The notes under the pieces are model-generated. The model worked only from the letters and a program-made list of their open reading frames with translations, made no database searches and was not told the origin of the DNA. Shown piece by piece: positions 34,335 to 45,200 of a stretch of DNA of 64,000 nucleotides. The stretch is from Bryoerythrophyllum caledonicum. Its lineage: Eukaryota; Streptophyta; Bryopsida; Pottiales; Pottiaceae. The stretch's first letter is position 1; every line of letters starts with the position of its first letter. Made by a program: the position numbers and the translations under genes. The stretch covers positions 35,762,199 to 35,826,198 of the forward strand of contig OZ020516.1 of the NCBI GenBank assembly GCA_963971425.1, read 5' to 3'.

Positions 34335-36215
34335 TGGAGCAAGAATTAGGGGGCCTATAAACTGGGAGATGTCTGAAAAGCATCATCAGCCACGACAGCA
34401 GTACTGTACTGCTGTCATCTCATAGTAGTCCGCTGAAACATCCATCAATACCATATAAATTTATGTATCTTTGCCACACTCAAGTGCCCAACACTGTTCA
34501 TTGACAATTCAACTCGAGAGAAATCCTGGATTTTACCCGTTTCCTGCTCCAACACGTTGGCTTTTCAATTCACTGTCTGAAAGCTGATCATGATCAAAAT
34601 AACAAATAATACTCTCTGGATGCTGTACCTGTAAGTGATAAGACAACATGTGCTTTAATTCCTGGATGCAGAGCATGCTGTGCAAGTGTCACAAGCCACA
34701 ACAGATCATCAAAGGAATAAACCGTGAGGTGGACCACATATCTGGAATGTTTGCGCAATTCCGTGTGAGTGTACATTTTGGTGGAAGGTTAGCACCTCAA
34801 TCCCTAGACAACTCTCATGTCAATTTTTTTCACATATTGCTGACTTATTATATTTTATTTTAAAAAAAAACTGGGTGAAGATGCAACATAGTGGTAGCTT
34901 CATGGGAATATAATTCTTTTCCACTTTGACAAACATAATTTTTTTTTAACTATGCAAACTTTGGGTAGGACCAACACTTTGGCTACAAGCTTCTATCAAC
35001 ATTGAGGTTTGTATACAAATGAAAAGCATACCTTTATTTTTTAGATTGACAAAGTATACAAAAGACTAAACTGTTTTTGGTGTCAAAATTTCAATTAAAC
35101 ATGAGTCAAACATTTTCACACTCTAATGAGCAAATTACAAATAAACCTCTTTAACCCCTAAAGGCCCAAGGCAATTTTACACCAAAAGCACTTCAAAACA
35201 ACTCATTCTAGTGCAATGAGAAATGAGGTAATCAAAACCTTTTATTTCTACATTTAATCAAAGGATCTAAATGAAGACTTATTTATTAATGTCCACACAA
35301 AATTTCATAAACTTTGACTGCACGGATTGAAAGATTATAGTGTTTGAAGTAGAGAAAATCGTTCTTTATCTTCCCTGCTTTGAGTGGATCAATAGACTTT
35401 GACTTCACTCGGTGTCAAATTTTGCACTACACAAGGTCTAAAAACTTTTCCATCATGTTAATCATGATGTTATTTCCTTGTACACCAATTTTTAGAGGTA
35501 GAGAAGGGGTGTAGCATATTCAAAAGAAATGTGCAAGGAGTGAAGGTTCAAAAATTGCCAATTCACGTTTTATTTTTTTGTGAATTAAATATATTTTAGA
35601 ATGATAATTCAAATGGTCAATAAGCAGGTTTACACCACATCTTGAAGTAGAAAAAAAATGTAAGAAATATGAAGATCTCCAAGCTTTATAGGGAAAAGAA
35701 GAAGTTTTTTTGGTACCTTGCCCAACAAAGTGTGACAATGTGCTAATATGTTTGACTTAGATTATTATGCTATTTTCCACTTAAGACAAGAGATTGTTTT
35801 TGACAATATGAAAGGAAATAATATTATTTGATAGTATTGAAAATCTCACATTCGATAGATTGTATTAGGAAAAGTTTTTGGAATTGCCCGACCTGCCTGC
35901 TCTCCCCATTTGAAATTCAAAACCCTATAACTTTTTCATAAAATGTTGGATTTAAGAAAAAATTGGACTCACACAAAGCTTTTAGCAATGTCCATTTACA
36001 GTAGAAAATTCATAAAGGAATGTTATAAATTGACACCATAGAACCTACCCAAGCCTTGAAGAGTCTCCAGAGGGGACTCTTGGGCCTTTAAGGGTTAAAC
36101 AATGGAGATTTTGTTTATTTATTTTTAATTACCAATTATCATTGGTACAACCCTCCTTTCCTGATAATGCTTTTCAAACATCTCTCAGTTCATAGGCCCC
36201 CTAATTCTTGCTCCA
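34335..36215. mobile_element. inverted-repeat element (1881 bp) with P4 nested inside
   Basis: The arms 34335-34387 and 36162-36215 are reverse complements (start TGGAGCAAGAATTAGGGGGC) with few mismatches. The piggyBac-like element P4 lies between them, so the original element would be about 0.93 kb. No target duplication or transposase was found. Confidence 0.55.
35155..36094. mobile_element. piggyBac-like non-autonomous element P4 (940 bp)
   Basis: TTAA at 35151-35154 and 36095-36098 flank CCCCTAAAGGCCC and, on the other strand, CCCTTAAAGGCCC. The interior is related in reverse orientation to P3 and P5. There is no transposase. Confidence 0.75.
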
Positions 36216-36316
36216 GGGTCCCCAAGGTTAGATTTTTCATTCTATAACAAATTGAATTCACACAAAATTAAAATGGATATTGAATTCTTTTGAACTTTGG
36301 CCCTTCGTCAAGTTAA

Positions 36317-37378
36317 CCCCTTAAGGACCAAGTGTCAAAAATGGGCTTTTTGAAAGTTCGGTCAGGTTCCTATAGTGTCAATTTTCAACATTCTTCTTTG
36401 AAATTTTTACTATAGAAAGGCATTACCAAGACCTTAGTGGGAAAACAACTTTTTCCTAAATTCAACATATGATGAAAAAATTATAGGGTTTTGAATTTCA
36501 AATGGGGAGAGCGGGCACCTTGGGCACCTCCAAAAACTTTTGCTAGGACACTCTATTGAACGTGAGATTTTCAGTACTCACAAGTAATATTATTTCCCTT
36601 CATATTGCCAAAAAAAAGTTCTTGTCTTTAGTGAAAAATAGCATACCAACCCAAGTCAAACATTTTCACACATTCACTCATTGTCGGGCAAGGTACCATA
36701 AAAATTTCTTCTTTTCCACATTAAACCTAGATATCTTTTTATTTTTCACTTTTTATTTTATCCACGACAATATGTGGTGTAAACCTTCTTCTTGACCATT
36801 CGGATTATCAATCTAAAACATATTAAGTTCACAAAAAATTAAAGTGTGAATTAACAAATTTCAAACCTCCACTCCTTGCACATTTGTTTTGAATATGTTT
36901 CACCCGTCCTCTACCTCTAAAAATTGGTGTATAAGGAACTAAGTTGTTTTGAATATGTTACACTCGTCCTCTACCTCTAAAAATTGGTGTATAAGGAACT
37001 AAGTTGTTTTGAATATGTTACACCCGTCCTCTACCTCTAAAAATTGGTGTAAAAGGAACTAACATCATGCTTAACAAGATGGTAACGGATTTAGACCCTG
37101 TGTAGTGAAAAAAATTGATACCAAGTGAAGTCAAAGTCTGCTGATCCACTACACGCAGGGAAGAAAATGAACCATTTGCTTGACTTCAATCACTATAATC
37201 TTCAATTCGTGCGGTCAAAGTTTATGAAATTTTGCTTGAATGTTACTTAATATGTCTTAATTGAGATCCTACGGTCGAAATTAGAAATCAAAGTTTTCGT
37301 TTCCTTCTTTGTTCATTGCACTAGAAACCAACAATTTTGAAGTGTTTTTGGTGTAAAACTGTCACGGTACCTTAGGGG
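36317..37378. mobile_element. piggyBac-like non-autonomous element P5 (1062 bp)
   Basis: TTAA at 36313-36316 precedes CCCCTTAAGGACC. The right end reads CCTTAGGGG followed by TAAA, so one T of TTAA is missing. It is longer than its relatives because of a triplicated 60-bp block at 36884-37060. Confidence 0.65.
36884..37060. repeat. three tandem 60-bp units inside P5
   Basis: Units starting TTGTTTTGAATATGTT at 36884, 36944 and 37004 are almost identical. Relatives P3 and P4 have one unit. The near identity suggests a recent expansion. Confidence 0.9.
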
Positions 37379-37669
37379 TAAAATAAATATGTTACACCCT
37401 TCTTTTGCCTCTAAAAAAATGGTGAATGTGGAACTATCCTCCTATACACCATGACAAGATAAAACTCCAACTTTATAGAATATTAGACACCAATTGAAGT
37501 CAAAGTTTTTTGCTCCGCATCCTGCACTAAAGAATTTTTATTTTTATTTTTATAATGAAGATGATATTTAGTGTTATTGGACCAATAGTGTAGTTAACCC
37601 TATGGCTTGACTTTCACTAAATGTCAATTTATTGACAATTAGTGTTCAGCCATGTGCCAAGTATTTAGT

Positions 37670-38181
37670 TGCAACTCAACTTCAAGGTGGTGGCCATCGA
37701 CATGGACGTTGGGCTGTGCAACCTGGATCTATTCCTTGGACTGGAGAATTGCATGAATTACACGACAATGGATATTCTGAACGACAATTGCTACTTGGAC
37801 TAGGCTGCTATAAGAGGTAGACAAATTTTGAGCCACTCTGCATTTAATAGCTATGCTACATGATATTGCCAAGATTTGGAGGAAAAGCTTTCACGTGACT
37901 TGTAGACACTCAGAAGAAGCGCCCCGATGATCGACCACATTTAATCTTGATCAATTGTCTTGCAAGGATCGACGTCGGATTCATCACCGCAAATACTCCT
38001 ATGCATGAGGTGATTCACGTCACCACGCCTAATATCACCATCTTACAAGAGGCGGATCGCATCACATGGTTGTTGGAGTGTGATGGCATCAAGGACATCA
38101 AGATGGTGGTGAATATAGTGCGGAGTGGCATGATCTATGGCGAGGACATGATGTCAGTCCTGGTTGTGCATGAGATGCTTA
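37670..38181 (+). pseudogene. minD: MinD (chloroplast division ATPase) pseudogene, 5' part
   Basis: MinD is a membrane-associated ATPase that places the plastid division ring; in plants it is nuclear-encoded. From 37681 one frame reads F-K-V-V-A-I-D-M-D-V-G-L-C-N-L-D-L, then L-G-L-E-N-C-M-N-Y-T, matching the conserved MinD stretch after the P-loop. After a stop near 37802 and a frameshift, 37870-38181 reads F-G-G-K-A-F-T-stop-L-V-D-T, L-I-L-I-N-C-L-A-R-I-D-V-G-F-I-T, then C-D-G-I-K-D-I-K-M-V-V-N and G-E-D-M-M-S-V-L, in family order. The P-loop end (G-K-G-G-V-G-K-T) is missing or unrecognisable, so the copy is truncated as well as mutated. A Harbinger element interrupts it at 38182. Family assignment is by recognised motifs, seen directly. 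Confidence 0.85.
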
Positions 38182-38929
38182 GGGGCGCTTTACACTATGG
38201 ACCATGGAGATTGACCACGGCCCTCTCAAATATGTGATTGGCCAAGAAAGTCGTCCCGGTTTAAGTTTGCTTTACACTACCTTGAAAAGAGGAAATTGAC
38301 CACCGAGTTTGAGGTTACCTTAATTTGCTATTTTTTGCCGAGTGAACAATGTTTTTTGGTTCAACGGGTTTTTCGTAGAGTTGAGGCAAAGAGGTCGACT
38401 CGTCGGAAATCAAGGAGGCCGTTGGGCTGAAAATTGATGATTGGCTGAAAATCAAATTTATTATTATTATTTTATTATTATTTTATAATTTTATTATATT
38501 TTTCGCGTAATTTTTCCATGTTGCTGTAGGATGTTGGGACACTACTTTTTGGCATTGTTTTTGTGAGACCGTTGTAGTGTAAAAGAAGTGAATAAAGGCC
38601 ATATGTCCCGTTTTCCTCCTCCTCTAATTTCTTGTCTATGCACTATTTTGTGTTTTTTTGCATGTTTTTGATGATTTTGCCAAGATTTTTTCCCCTATCT
38701 TTTCTTTTAATGGAGGGATATAGTCTAGACGGAGAGTGTAGAGATTCCAAAGGGCACACATGGTCTCAAAACTACGAATGGATGAAATTTGCAACACCAT
38801 TTTTTTTGCTTCGAAGTGATGCACGATCTAGAATTGCTCAAGTGCAATTTCAGCATCGACCAAATTTTCTTGATTCACATCCTAGTGCATTTTCCCCATA
38901 CTTCTACACCTTTTTTGAGAAGACTCCCT

Positions 38930-40041
38930 CATAGTGAAAGAGAATTAGAAGAGATTGGCACCCAAATCCCACATAGTGACTTCATAAGAGGAAAGGAGAT
39001 TTTGGAGGTGAAACAAGAGGAAGGTGCAAGAAAGGTGTCCAAAGCGTCTCCAAAGAAGAGAGGTCGTCCAAGAAAAAGAAAAGACTGCCGTGAAGGAAAA
39101 GCCGAAGAAAAAGGCGAAGGCAATTGTGATTCAACTTGAAGAATTGGATAAGGAGGACGCAACTCCTACAAAATGGAAGGATTACGTAGTCAAAGCCTTG
39201 ATTGCAGTAAGAGGCGAGATGGACGAGGAATTTGCAAGAACATCAAACAAACAAGGTATGAAAATTTTAATTCTTTTTTGCAAAACGTTGAATTTTTTGT
39301 GGCGAATTCCGGTGTTTGTGGGCTATATGATGAGGCCATAGAAGGCCTTCGCCGCATGCCCATGCCCATGCCCCCCCTCCTTCCAAAACTACGTCAGCTG
39401 CTACCGCGGGGGCTTTGCGAGTTTCGTGGCCCTTCCATTTCTTCGCGCTCGAGGGGATTTGAATCTTGGTCTCTAGAGTGCAAATAGATTCCTCCCATAG
39501 CCATCACTCCACCACAAGCTTTTGGATATTCAAGATGTTTTTGGACTGTTAATTGTACTAAAAATTGTCCTAATTTCTTTGCTGGAATTTTCATTCAAGT
39601 TGCATTTTCACCCATTTTGACTCTTGAGCTTGTTTTTGGCCATAATTCTCCTAGTATTTTCCTTTGTCATGTATTGTAGGAAAGAATGCATCGGTGAAGT
39701 TACAAGTCGGAATGGTTGCCGAAATCCAAGGATTCAATTGGACATGGCTATCTTATAAGAAGAAGTACAAAACTATCTTGACCGAATACCAAAATGATAA
39801 GTGGGCAAATGAAATTTTAGGGACGGATTGGAAACAAGAATGTTGTTGGTATGAGGAGACGGACATATGGAATAGTAAACCTGCAAGTGTTCACAACCAA
39901 ATTCCGGCAAGTGCTATGGAAGGAGACGACACGTTTGGAACGACTTCTTCACCACCTACAACTCCAGAATCGGCAGAATTCAACCCCTTCCATAGCACCA
40001 AATACACAAAAGAAGAAAAAGAAGAGTCAAGACAAAATTGA
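38930..40041 (+). pseudogene. Harbinger Myb/SANT-like DNA-binding protein
   Basis: Two exons are seen: one ending at 39255 (donor GTATGA) and 39680-40041 (acceptor TTGTAG), joined in frame. The first encodes a basic K-K-R-G-R-P-R-K segment, then W-K-D-Y-V-V-K-A-L-I-A-V-R-G-E-M-D. The second encodes W-T-W-L-S-Y-K-K-K-Y-K-T-I and an acidic Ser/Pro/Thr tail ending at TGA 40039. This fits the trihelix/SANT-like partner protein of plant Harbingers, which helps bring the transposase to the element ends. A one-base frameshift near 39080 separates the basic segment from the SANT-like helix. The start codon is uncertain. Confidence 0.65.
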
Positions 40042-40159
40042 AAGGCTTTTGCTGCAAGTGGTAGGCAATTCCACCATTTTTATTTCCACCTTCCAACAGT
40101 CTACAGATTTGTTAAAAATATGAATCGTAATTTTGCAACATTTCTAGAGAGATTTTAGC

Positions 40160-41130
40160 TATTCTTCCATGGAATCAGAACTACTATAAAAGACACTAGA
40201 TTTGACTCCTTCCAAATTTTGTAATGCCATAGACTTTTTGCTAGAACTTCGTACATTGTTGTAGCTTCACAAAGCAAGTCTTTAGCCCTTTCATTCTCCT
40301 TCAATAGAAACGCTTCAATATCTTCATTGTTCACTTCATTTGTTGGCATATAATCATTTCAATTTTTATTCTTCACTTCTTGAAATGGTGCCCTTTCACA
40401 ACGCAATTCTTGAGCTTCTCTTATATCGCCACTACCTATTCTTTTTTGTAGTTGTTCCTCGGCTTTTGTATCCAATCCACGTCGAGTCCATCCTTCATTG
40501 TGATGCACAGATTGTGCATCACAATGCATGTTGAAACACTATCTGGTACCATCCTCAATGGTACATCACACCTCTTCATGATAATTCTCCATCTTCCTTT
40601 TAAAATTCCAAATGCCCTCTCTACACACATTCGGATTGAAGATTGAATGAAATTCCAATTTCCATGGATTTGTGACAACTTGGTTTTCCCTCCCTTGAAT
40701 GGACTGTACATCCATGGTCTAAAGGGATATGTTGCATCCCTTATCAATTTGTACGGATGCAGTTTTCCCTCCATACAACTTACAAGCTCTTCCAATTTTT
40801 GTAACTTGAAAAGCAAACAAATTATGAAGACTATCGGTCCAATCAAACTCGTAATTTCAAAAACTGCATTTGACATCGACGATTCCTTGAAGAATAGCTG
40901 AATGGAACGACTTTTGGCAATAACAATCTTCTCCACCAACAATTGGCGCCAATACTGCAATATGCAACCCATCTATTGCGCCTACAATGTAGAGCTTCAA
41001 ATTCTCTAGCAAAATTCTAAATTGCGATTCACTAGGCATTTGAACAAATATTTGTTGCAAATGTTGTCTAACCGCTTTACAAAATAGACCAAGAGCCATG
41101 ACCATGAAAATAAATGATTTCTCTTGGTCA
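40160..41130 (-). pseudogene. PIF/Harbinger transposase (DDE_Tnp_4 type), frameshifted
   Basis: Going down the minus strand, the translation shows V-G-A-I-D-G-L-H-I-A-V-L (first Asp), then after a frameshift near 40870 L-I-R-D-A-T-Y-P (second Asp) and R-M-C-V-E-R-A-F-G-I-L-K-G-R-W (Glu), then M-K-R-C-D-V-P-L and a C-terminal helical segment in a third frame at 40155-40349. All three catalytic acids are present, but two frameshifts break the reading frame. The enzyme would cut and paste the element at TTA-like sites. Its gene converges with the Myb-like gene, as in known PIF/Harbinger elements. Confidence 0.85.
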
Positions 41131-41163
41131 ATCCTTGTGGTCCATAGTGATAAGCGCCCCTTA

Positions 41164-41336
41164 GCTTGTTGTTGCTTGGGGTCATTCACAAGGATGCCGA
41201 GGCTATTATGAGCATCAACCGGGGTTACCTATTGGTGCTCAAGAATCCGCCTATGCTTGTGGGCCATGGGGATTTCCTACTTGAGCATTATGCAATTATG
41301 ATTTTCTGGTGGAACATTGTTGAAAGATAGGGGGTT
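41164..41336 (+). pseudogene. minD: MinD pseudogene, 3' part
   Basis: Immediately after the right copy of the TTA duplication the frame resumes L-L-L-L-G-V-I-H-K-D-A-E-A-I, then N-R-G-Y-L-L-V-L-K-N-P-P. These follow the 5' fragment in order in MinD (family: L-G-V-I-P-E-D and N-R-G-x-P-L-V-L). Removing H1 with one TTA restores the frame across the junction. The C-terminus diverges after about 41270 and ends at TAG 41334-41336. Confidence 0.8.
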
Positions 41337-41879
41337 TGCCTTCAATATCCAATTTGAGGTGACTTGCGATGAATTGTTTCTTAACCAACACTAAATGTCA
41401 ACACGTTAAAATGTAACAACAACCAAAAATTACAATTATTGATAGTTAGTGTTTAAATTGACATTTAATGTTGTTTAATGACAGTTAGTGTTTGAATTGG
41501 CAATTAGTGTTTGAGTTTGTAATTAGAATTGCAAACACTAAACATCCTTATTAGTATAGCAAATATATATATCACTTTAAAGAAGAAATAAAATATATCA
41601 ATCATGGTGTTTTAGGAAAAAAAAACCAATTTCTTTACTCTAAATACTATAATCTTCCAGTAAATTAATGCTATCCAAAATATTAAGAAATTATTATTCT
41701 TTAAATTATCTAATTGAAGATCCTACTATTGAAAATGGGAAAGAAAACATGTTCTTCTATGAAATGAAAATGGCAGTTAGGTCTAGCAATAGTATTCAAG
41801 TAACATTTTTTTTCATTTTGAATATTTTCGAATGTAGTAATCACATTGCAGGACTTATTCTTATTCTTGAGGTACATAA
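41337..41879. other. AT-rich spacer, nothing recognised
   Basis: There is a short direct repetition of the phrase GACA[G/A]TTAGTGTTTGAATTG near 41480-41520. No gene is seen. Confidence 0.45.
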
Positions 41880-42231
41880 GGGGGGTTTCACACTAGGGGC
41901 CGAGCTCGAGGGGCCGAGCAATTCTAGCAATTTGATTGGCCTGGAGTTGAAAATCGGCCCGTGGGCCTTCACACTAGGGGCCAAGGGCCAAGGGCCGAAG
42001 GGCACCAAAATGCTTACATGGCAACACTTTTTGAGAATTTTGGCGCCAATAGTTCGGCCCCTCGAGGAGAGTTTGGGTCCAACAAGAATAGAAACCCAAA
42101 CTCTTGCCGAGGGGCCGAACATTTTCTCATTAAAATAATTTTAATAATTTTTTACAACTCCAAAACTCGGCCCCTCAGCATAGTTTGGTCTTCAATGGAG
42201 TTCGGCCCTTGGGCTTAGTGTGAAACGCCCC
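41880..42231. mobile_element. Harbinger-type MITE H3 (352 bp)
   Basis: TAA at 41877-41879 and 42232-42234 flanks ends GGGGGGTTTCACACTA and, on the other strand, GGGGCGTTTCACACTA. The interior is GC-rich with many GGGGCCGAG and GGCCAAG repeats on both strands. The ends are related to H1 and H2 but clearly different. Confidence 0.75.
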
Positions 42232-42234
42232 TAA

Positions 42235-45200
42235 TTTTCATTTGAGTGGCAATATATAACCTCAAGTACTAGAAAGGAAATGCATGCTAATTAGCACTTT
42301 TGGTGCAGCTATGAGTTTTCCCCCAGTTAAAGAAGCACCTTGAAAGATAAAAATAAAAATAACTAAAACAAATGATTTTTAATATTAATATTATCACTAG
42401 ATAAAAAATTTGACGCCACTTCATATTAGCTGTTCTACTTTAGTTTCATAGCTTGTAGCCAACCATTGAAGCATGGGCTTGCCTTGGGATTCACAAACTT
42501 TGTCAATATGTCTCATTATTCTAATTATTCTCAGGCGTTACATTTGTGCTAATGACAAAGAGGAAGATAAGTCACTTGCCGATGATGTCAAATTTATAGG
42601 AAAAAAGAACACGAATTATTAGAGTTTTTTTTGTTTTTTGTTTTTCTGTGTTGGTGGAAAGAGGCGACTTTTAAACATTCTTAAAATTCTGTTTTTGGTG
42701 ACTTGTGCATATTGTGCAAAGATATCGCAACTTGCCACCACGTTGAAGATAAGGGTTTGAAAAACCGAAAGGTTATGGTGTTTGTTTATTCCTTGCACTA
42801 TGCCTATGATACTATGAAATATGTTAGTGGAATAGGACTTCTTTCTTGAGAATATATATTTTTAGATGAATTAAATTAGGACCAGCAATAGATATTGATA
42901 ACTTTGTAGATCACATCTCATAAACTTTAATGGCTTGTTAGAGCTGTAGTATTTCTACAAAAGAAGGCATTTTTGAATCCTTTACGTGTATAAAAAACTA
43001 AGGGAAACTAATTTTTGTATACTAAACAAAGTAAGTAATCCCTCTGGTAATCAACCCAAACCCATAACCGACACTTATAAATTGGGGTATTTCCATCCGG
43101 TTACCATCATTCAACTTCATATGGAGATTTGTTATTAGTCACGACTCCTTACTATTGGTCGGTGCTTTTGGAGGGTACCTATTGGCGCTCATTAGCTAAA
43201 CATGGGAGTACACTTTGAAAGTTCATAACTTATTGACATCCCATAAAAAAATATGAAATCACTTGGAATGATATTGTAATTCTATTGACTATTATTGAAG
43301 AATGATTGTATTATCATTATTACTATTATTTCTTTCTATATATGCCCATTGCTGAGCTTGTTGGTTATAAAGGAGTTCACCTTACAAAAAATTCTTTCTC
43401 TACTCCAAACACTATTATCTTCCAATTTATGCAGTCAAAGTTGATGAAATTATGTGAACATGTTATTCAAGAGCTAAAATCAAGATCCTAAGTGAAACAC
43501 TAAAATGAATTTTTGGTTTCTATTTCCACCCTTTTCTAGAACATGTAATTTTAGAGTGTTTTTAATGCAAAATAGTCAAGGAAGTTTAGGGGTTAAGGAT
43601 TAAATTTCCACATTAAAAGTACAAAAGATTAAAAGAAAAAGTTTCAAGTTAAAATATGTGATGAGTATGTAAATAGACATATTTTCCAACATTATGGGTT
43701 CTCTTCAAAACTCTTGTGTCTTATATCAATATGCTTGGAAGATGGACTTTGATTACGATTGAGGTGTTTGGTTGAATACTTCTACAGTTCGTTCAGTCCC
43801 TAAGGGGTCAGAGAGTCACAAGGTGGACTTTTGCAATCTCAAACAGGTTTGCATGATTGTAATTATTATTGCCAAAATTTGGAATTTCATATGAAGATGC
43901 AAGAACACAATGGCTATGTGAGAATAACAATATTATTATTATTGCATCCATAAAAAAGAAGTTGTGCGAACTTTAAAAAAAATGTGGACAGCAATTATGG
44001 AGGACAACTCCAAATTTTTGACACAAGGAAGAAACATTCTTTTCTTTGAGATTGTAAAAGAAATGGAATCCATAGTGTAAAAATTTCACTCCAGAATTAC
44101 TCAAAATTTTATCACCTTCTTTGGACAAGGTGCAAAAAGACATTCAACCCCATAAGTTTCTTGGCAATTTGCTCAAATACTAGTCCAAAACTGCCATTCT
44201 AAAAAAGAGGCACAAAAATCACATCTTTGAGCAAGATTTTGGACTTTTAACCATAAGATCTTAAAATAGTCTCATATCTATATATATGTCATAATTTGTT
44301 GGTTGCAATCCACCGCACTGATATGAAGATTATAGTGTTTAAAGTGCAAGAAATAGTTTTTTTTGCCCCTTGCCTGATAAGGTCAGCCCACTTTGACTTT
44401 GCATATCTTGTAACTTTTACACTAAAGTGTATTTGGAACCAATATGATTCATATGATGTTAGCTAATAGTGTGCAAAATTTTAGGTCTAAACGAGGAGTG
44501 AAGCATGTTGAAATAAATAGTTTGGTGCATGGGGGTACAAAAACGTGACAATGACTTCAAAAATGGAGTAGAAATGTTTGTTGTATACAACCTTACATAT
44601 TTGAGAATCCCAAATGAAACCCTGGATCTTCTCATTTTGTGTCAATACATCAGCTCGAGGAGAGGATGTTGGGAGAGGAATAGCTCCGTAATCCTTCGTT
44701 AAGAGGGTCTCTTGGATGTTAGACAAAATGTTGAAGGCACAAGGCAGTAAGGTGTGTTGGACCTTACTTGCATGTCCCACTTGTGTTTTCCTCTTGTTGA
44801 AAGGTGCTGTGGAATACTAGTTGTGTTGGATAGGGTTCAAGAGAGATGGACTAGATTCAATCTTGCATTGAGAGTCATGGACAATGAGAATATGGACTAG
44901 AAAGGTTGTTATGAAGCACGGCCTTGTGTTGGTCTAGATCCAAAACTCACTTCCACCAATCTCCATTACAAGTTATGGATTTAGATCCAGATCTAGAGAG
45001 TTAAAGAGTTCCCACACACTATACATCCAAACCCTCCGCACCAGGTCACAAGCAATAGAGAGATGAAGTACAAGCACAGTAGAAGGATAGATAACATCCA
45101 CAGACAACAACGCAAACAAGGATAGCAGAACAACTACCAACCATCAAGACATCAACACATTGACCAACCATCAAGACAATCACATAATTCCTCCCTCTCC

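Larger units (their letters stand above)
38182..41160. mobile_element. PIF/Harbinger element H1 (2979 bp), autonomous-type
   Basis: The 3-bp duplication TTA lies at 38179-38181 and 41161-41163. The inverted ends read GGGGCGCTTTACACTATGGA and, on the other strand, GGGGCGCTTATCACTATGGA. It has the classical two-gene layout: a Myb/SANT-like gene on the plus strand and a DDE transposase on the minus strand, converging near 40100. Both are frameshifted, so present activity is doubtful. It is inserted in the minD pseudogene. Confidence 0.9.

Noticed and set aside
39394..39600. tRNA-like B-box (GATTCAAATCC) on the minus strand inside the Harbinger Myb intron, perhaps a SINE
   Set aside because: The A-box is not convincing and no cloverleaf or poly-A tail could be drawn; there is not enough for a tRNA or SINE call.
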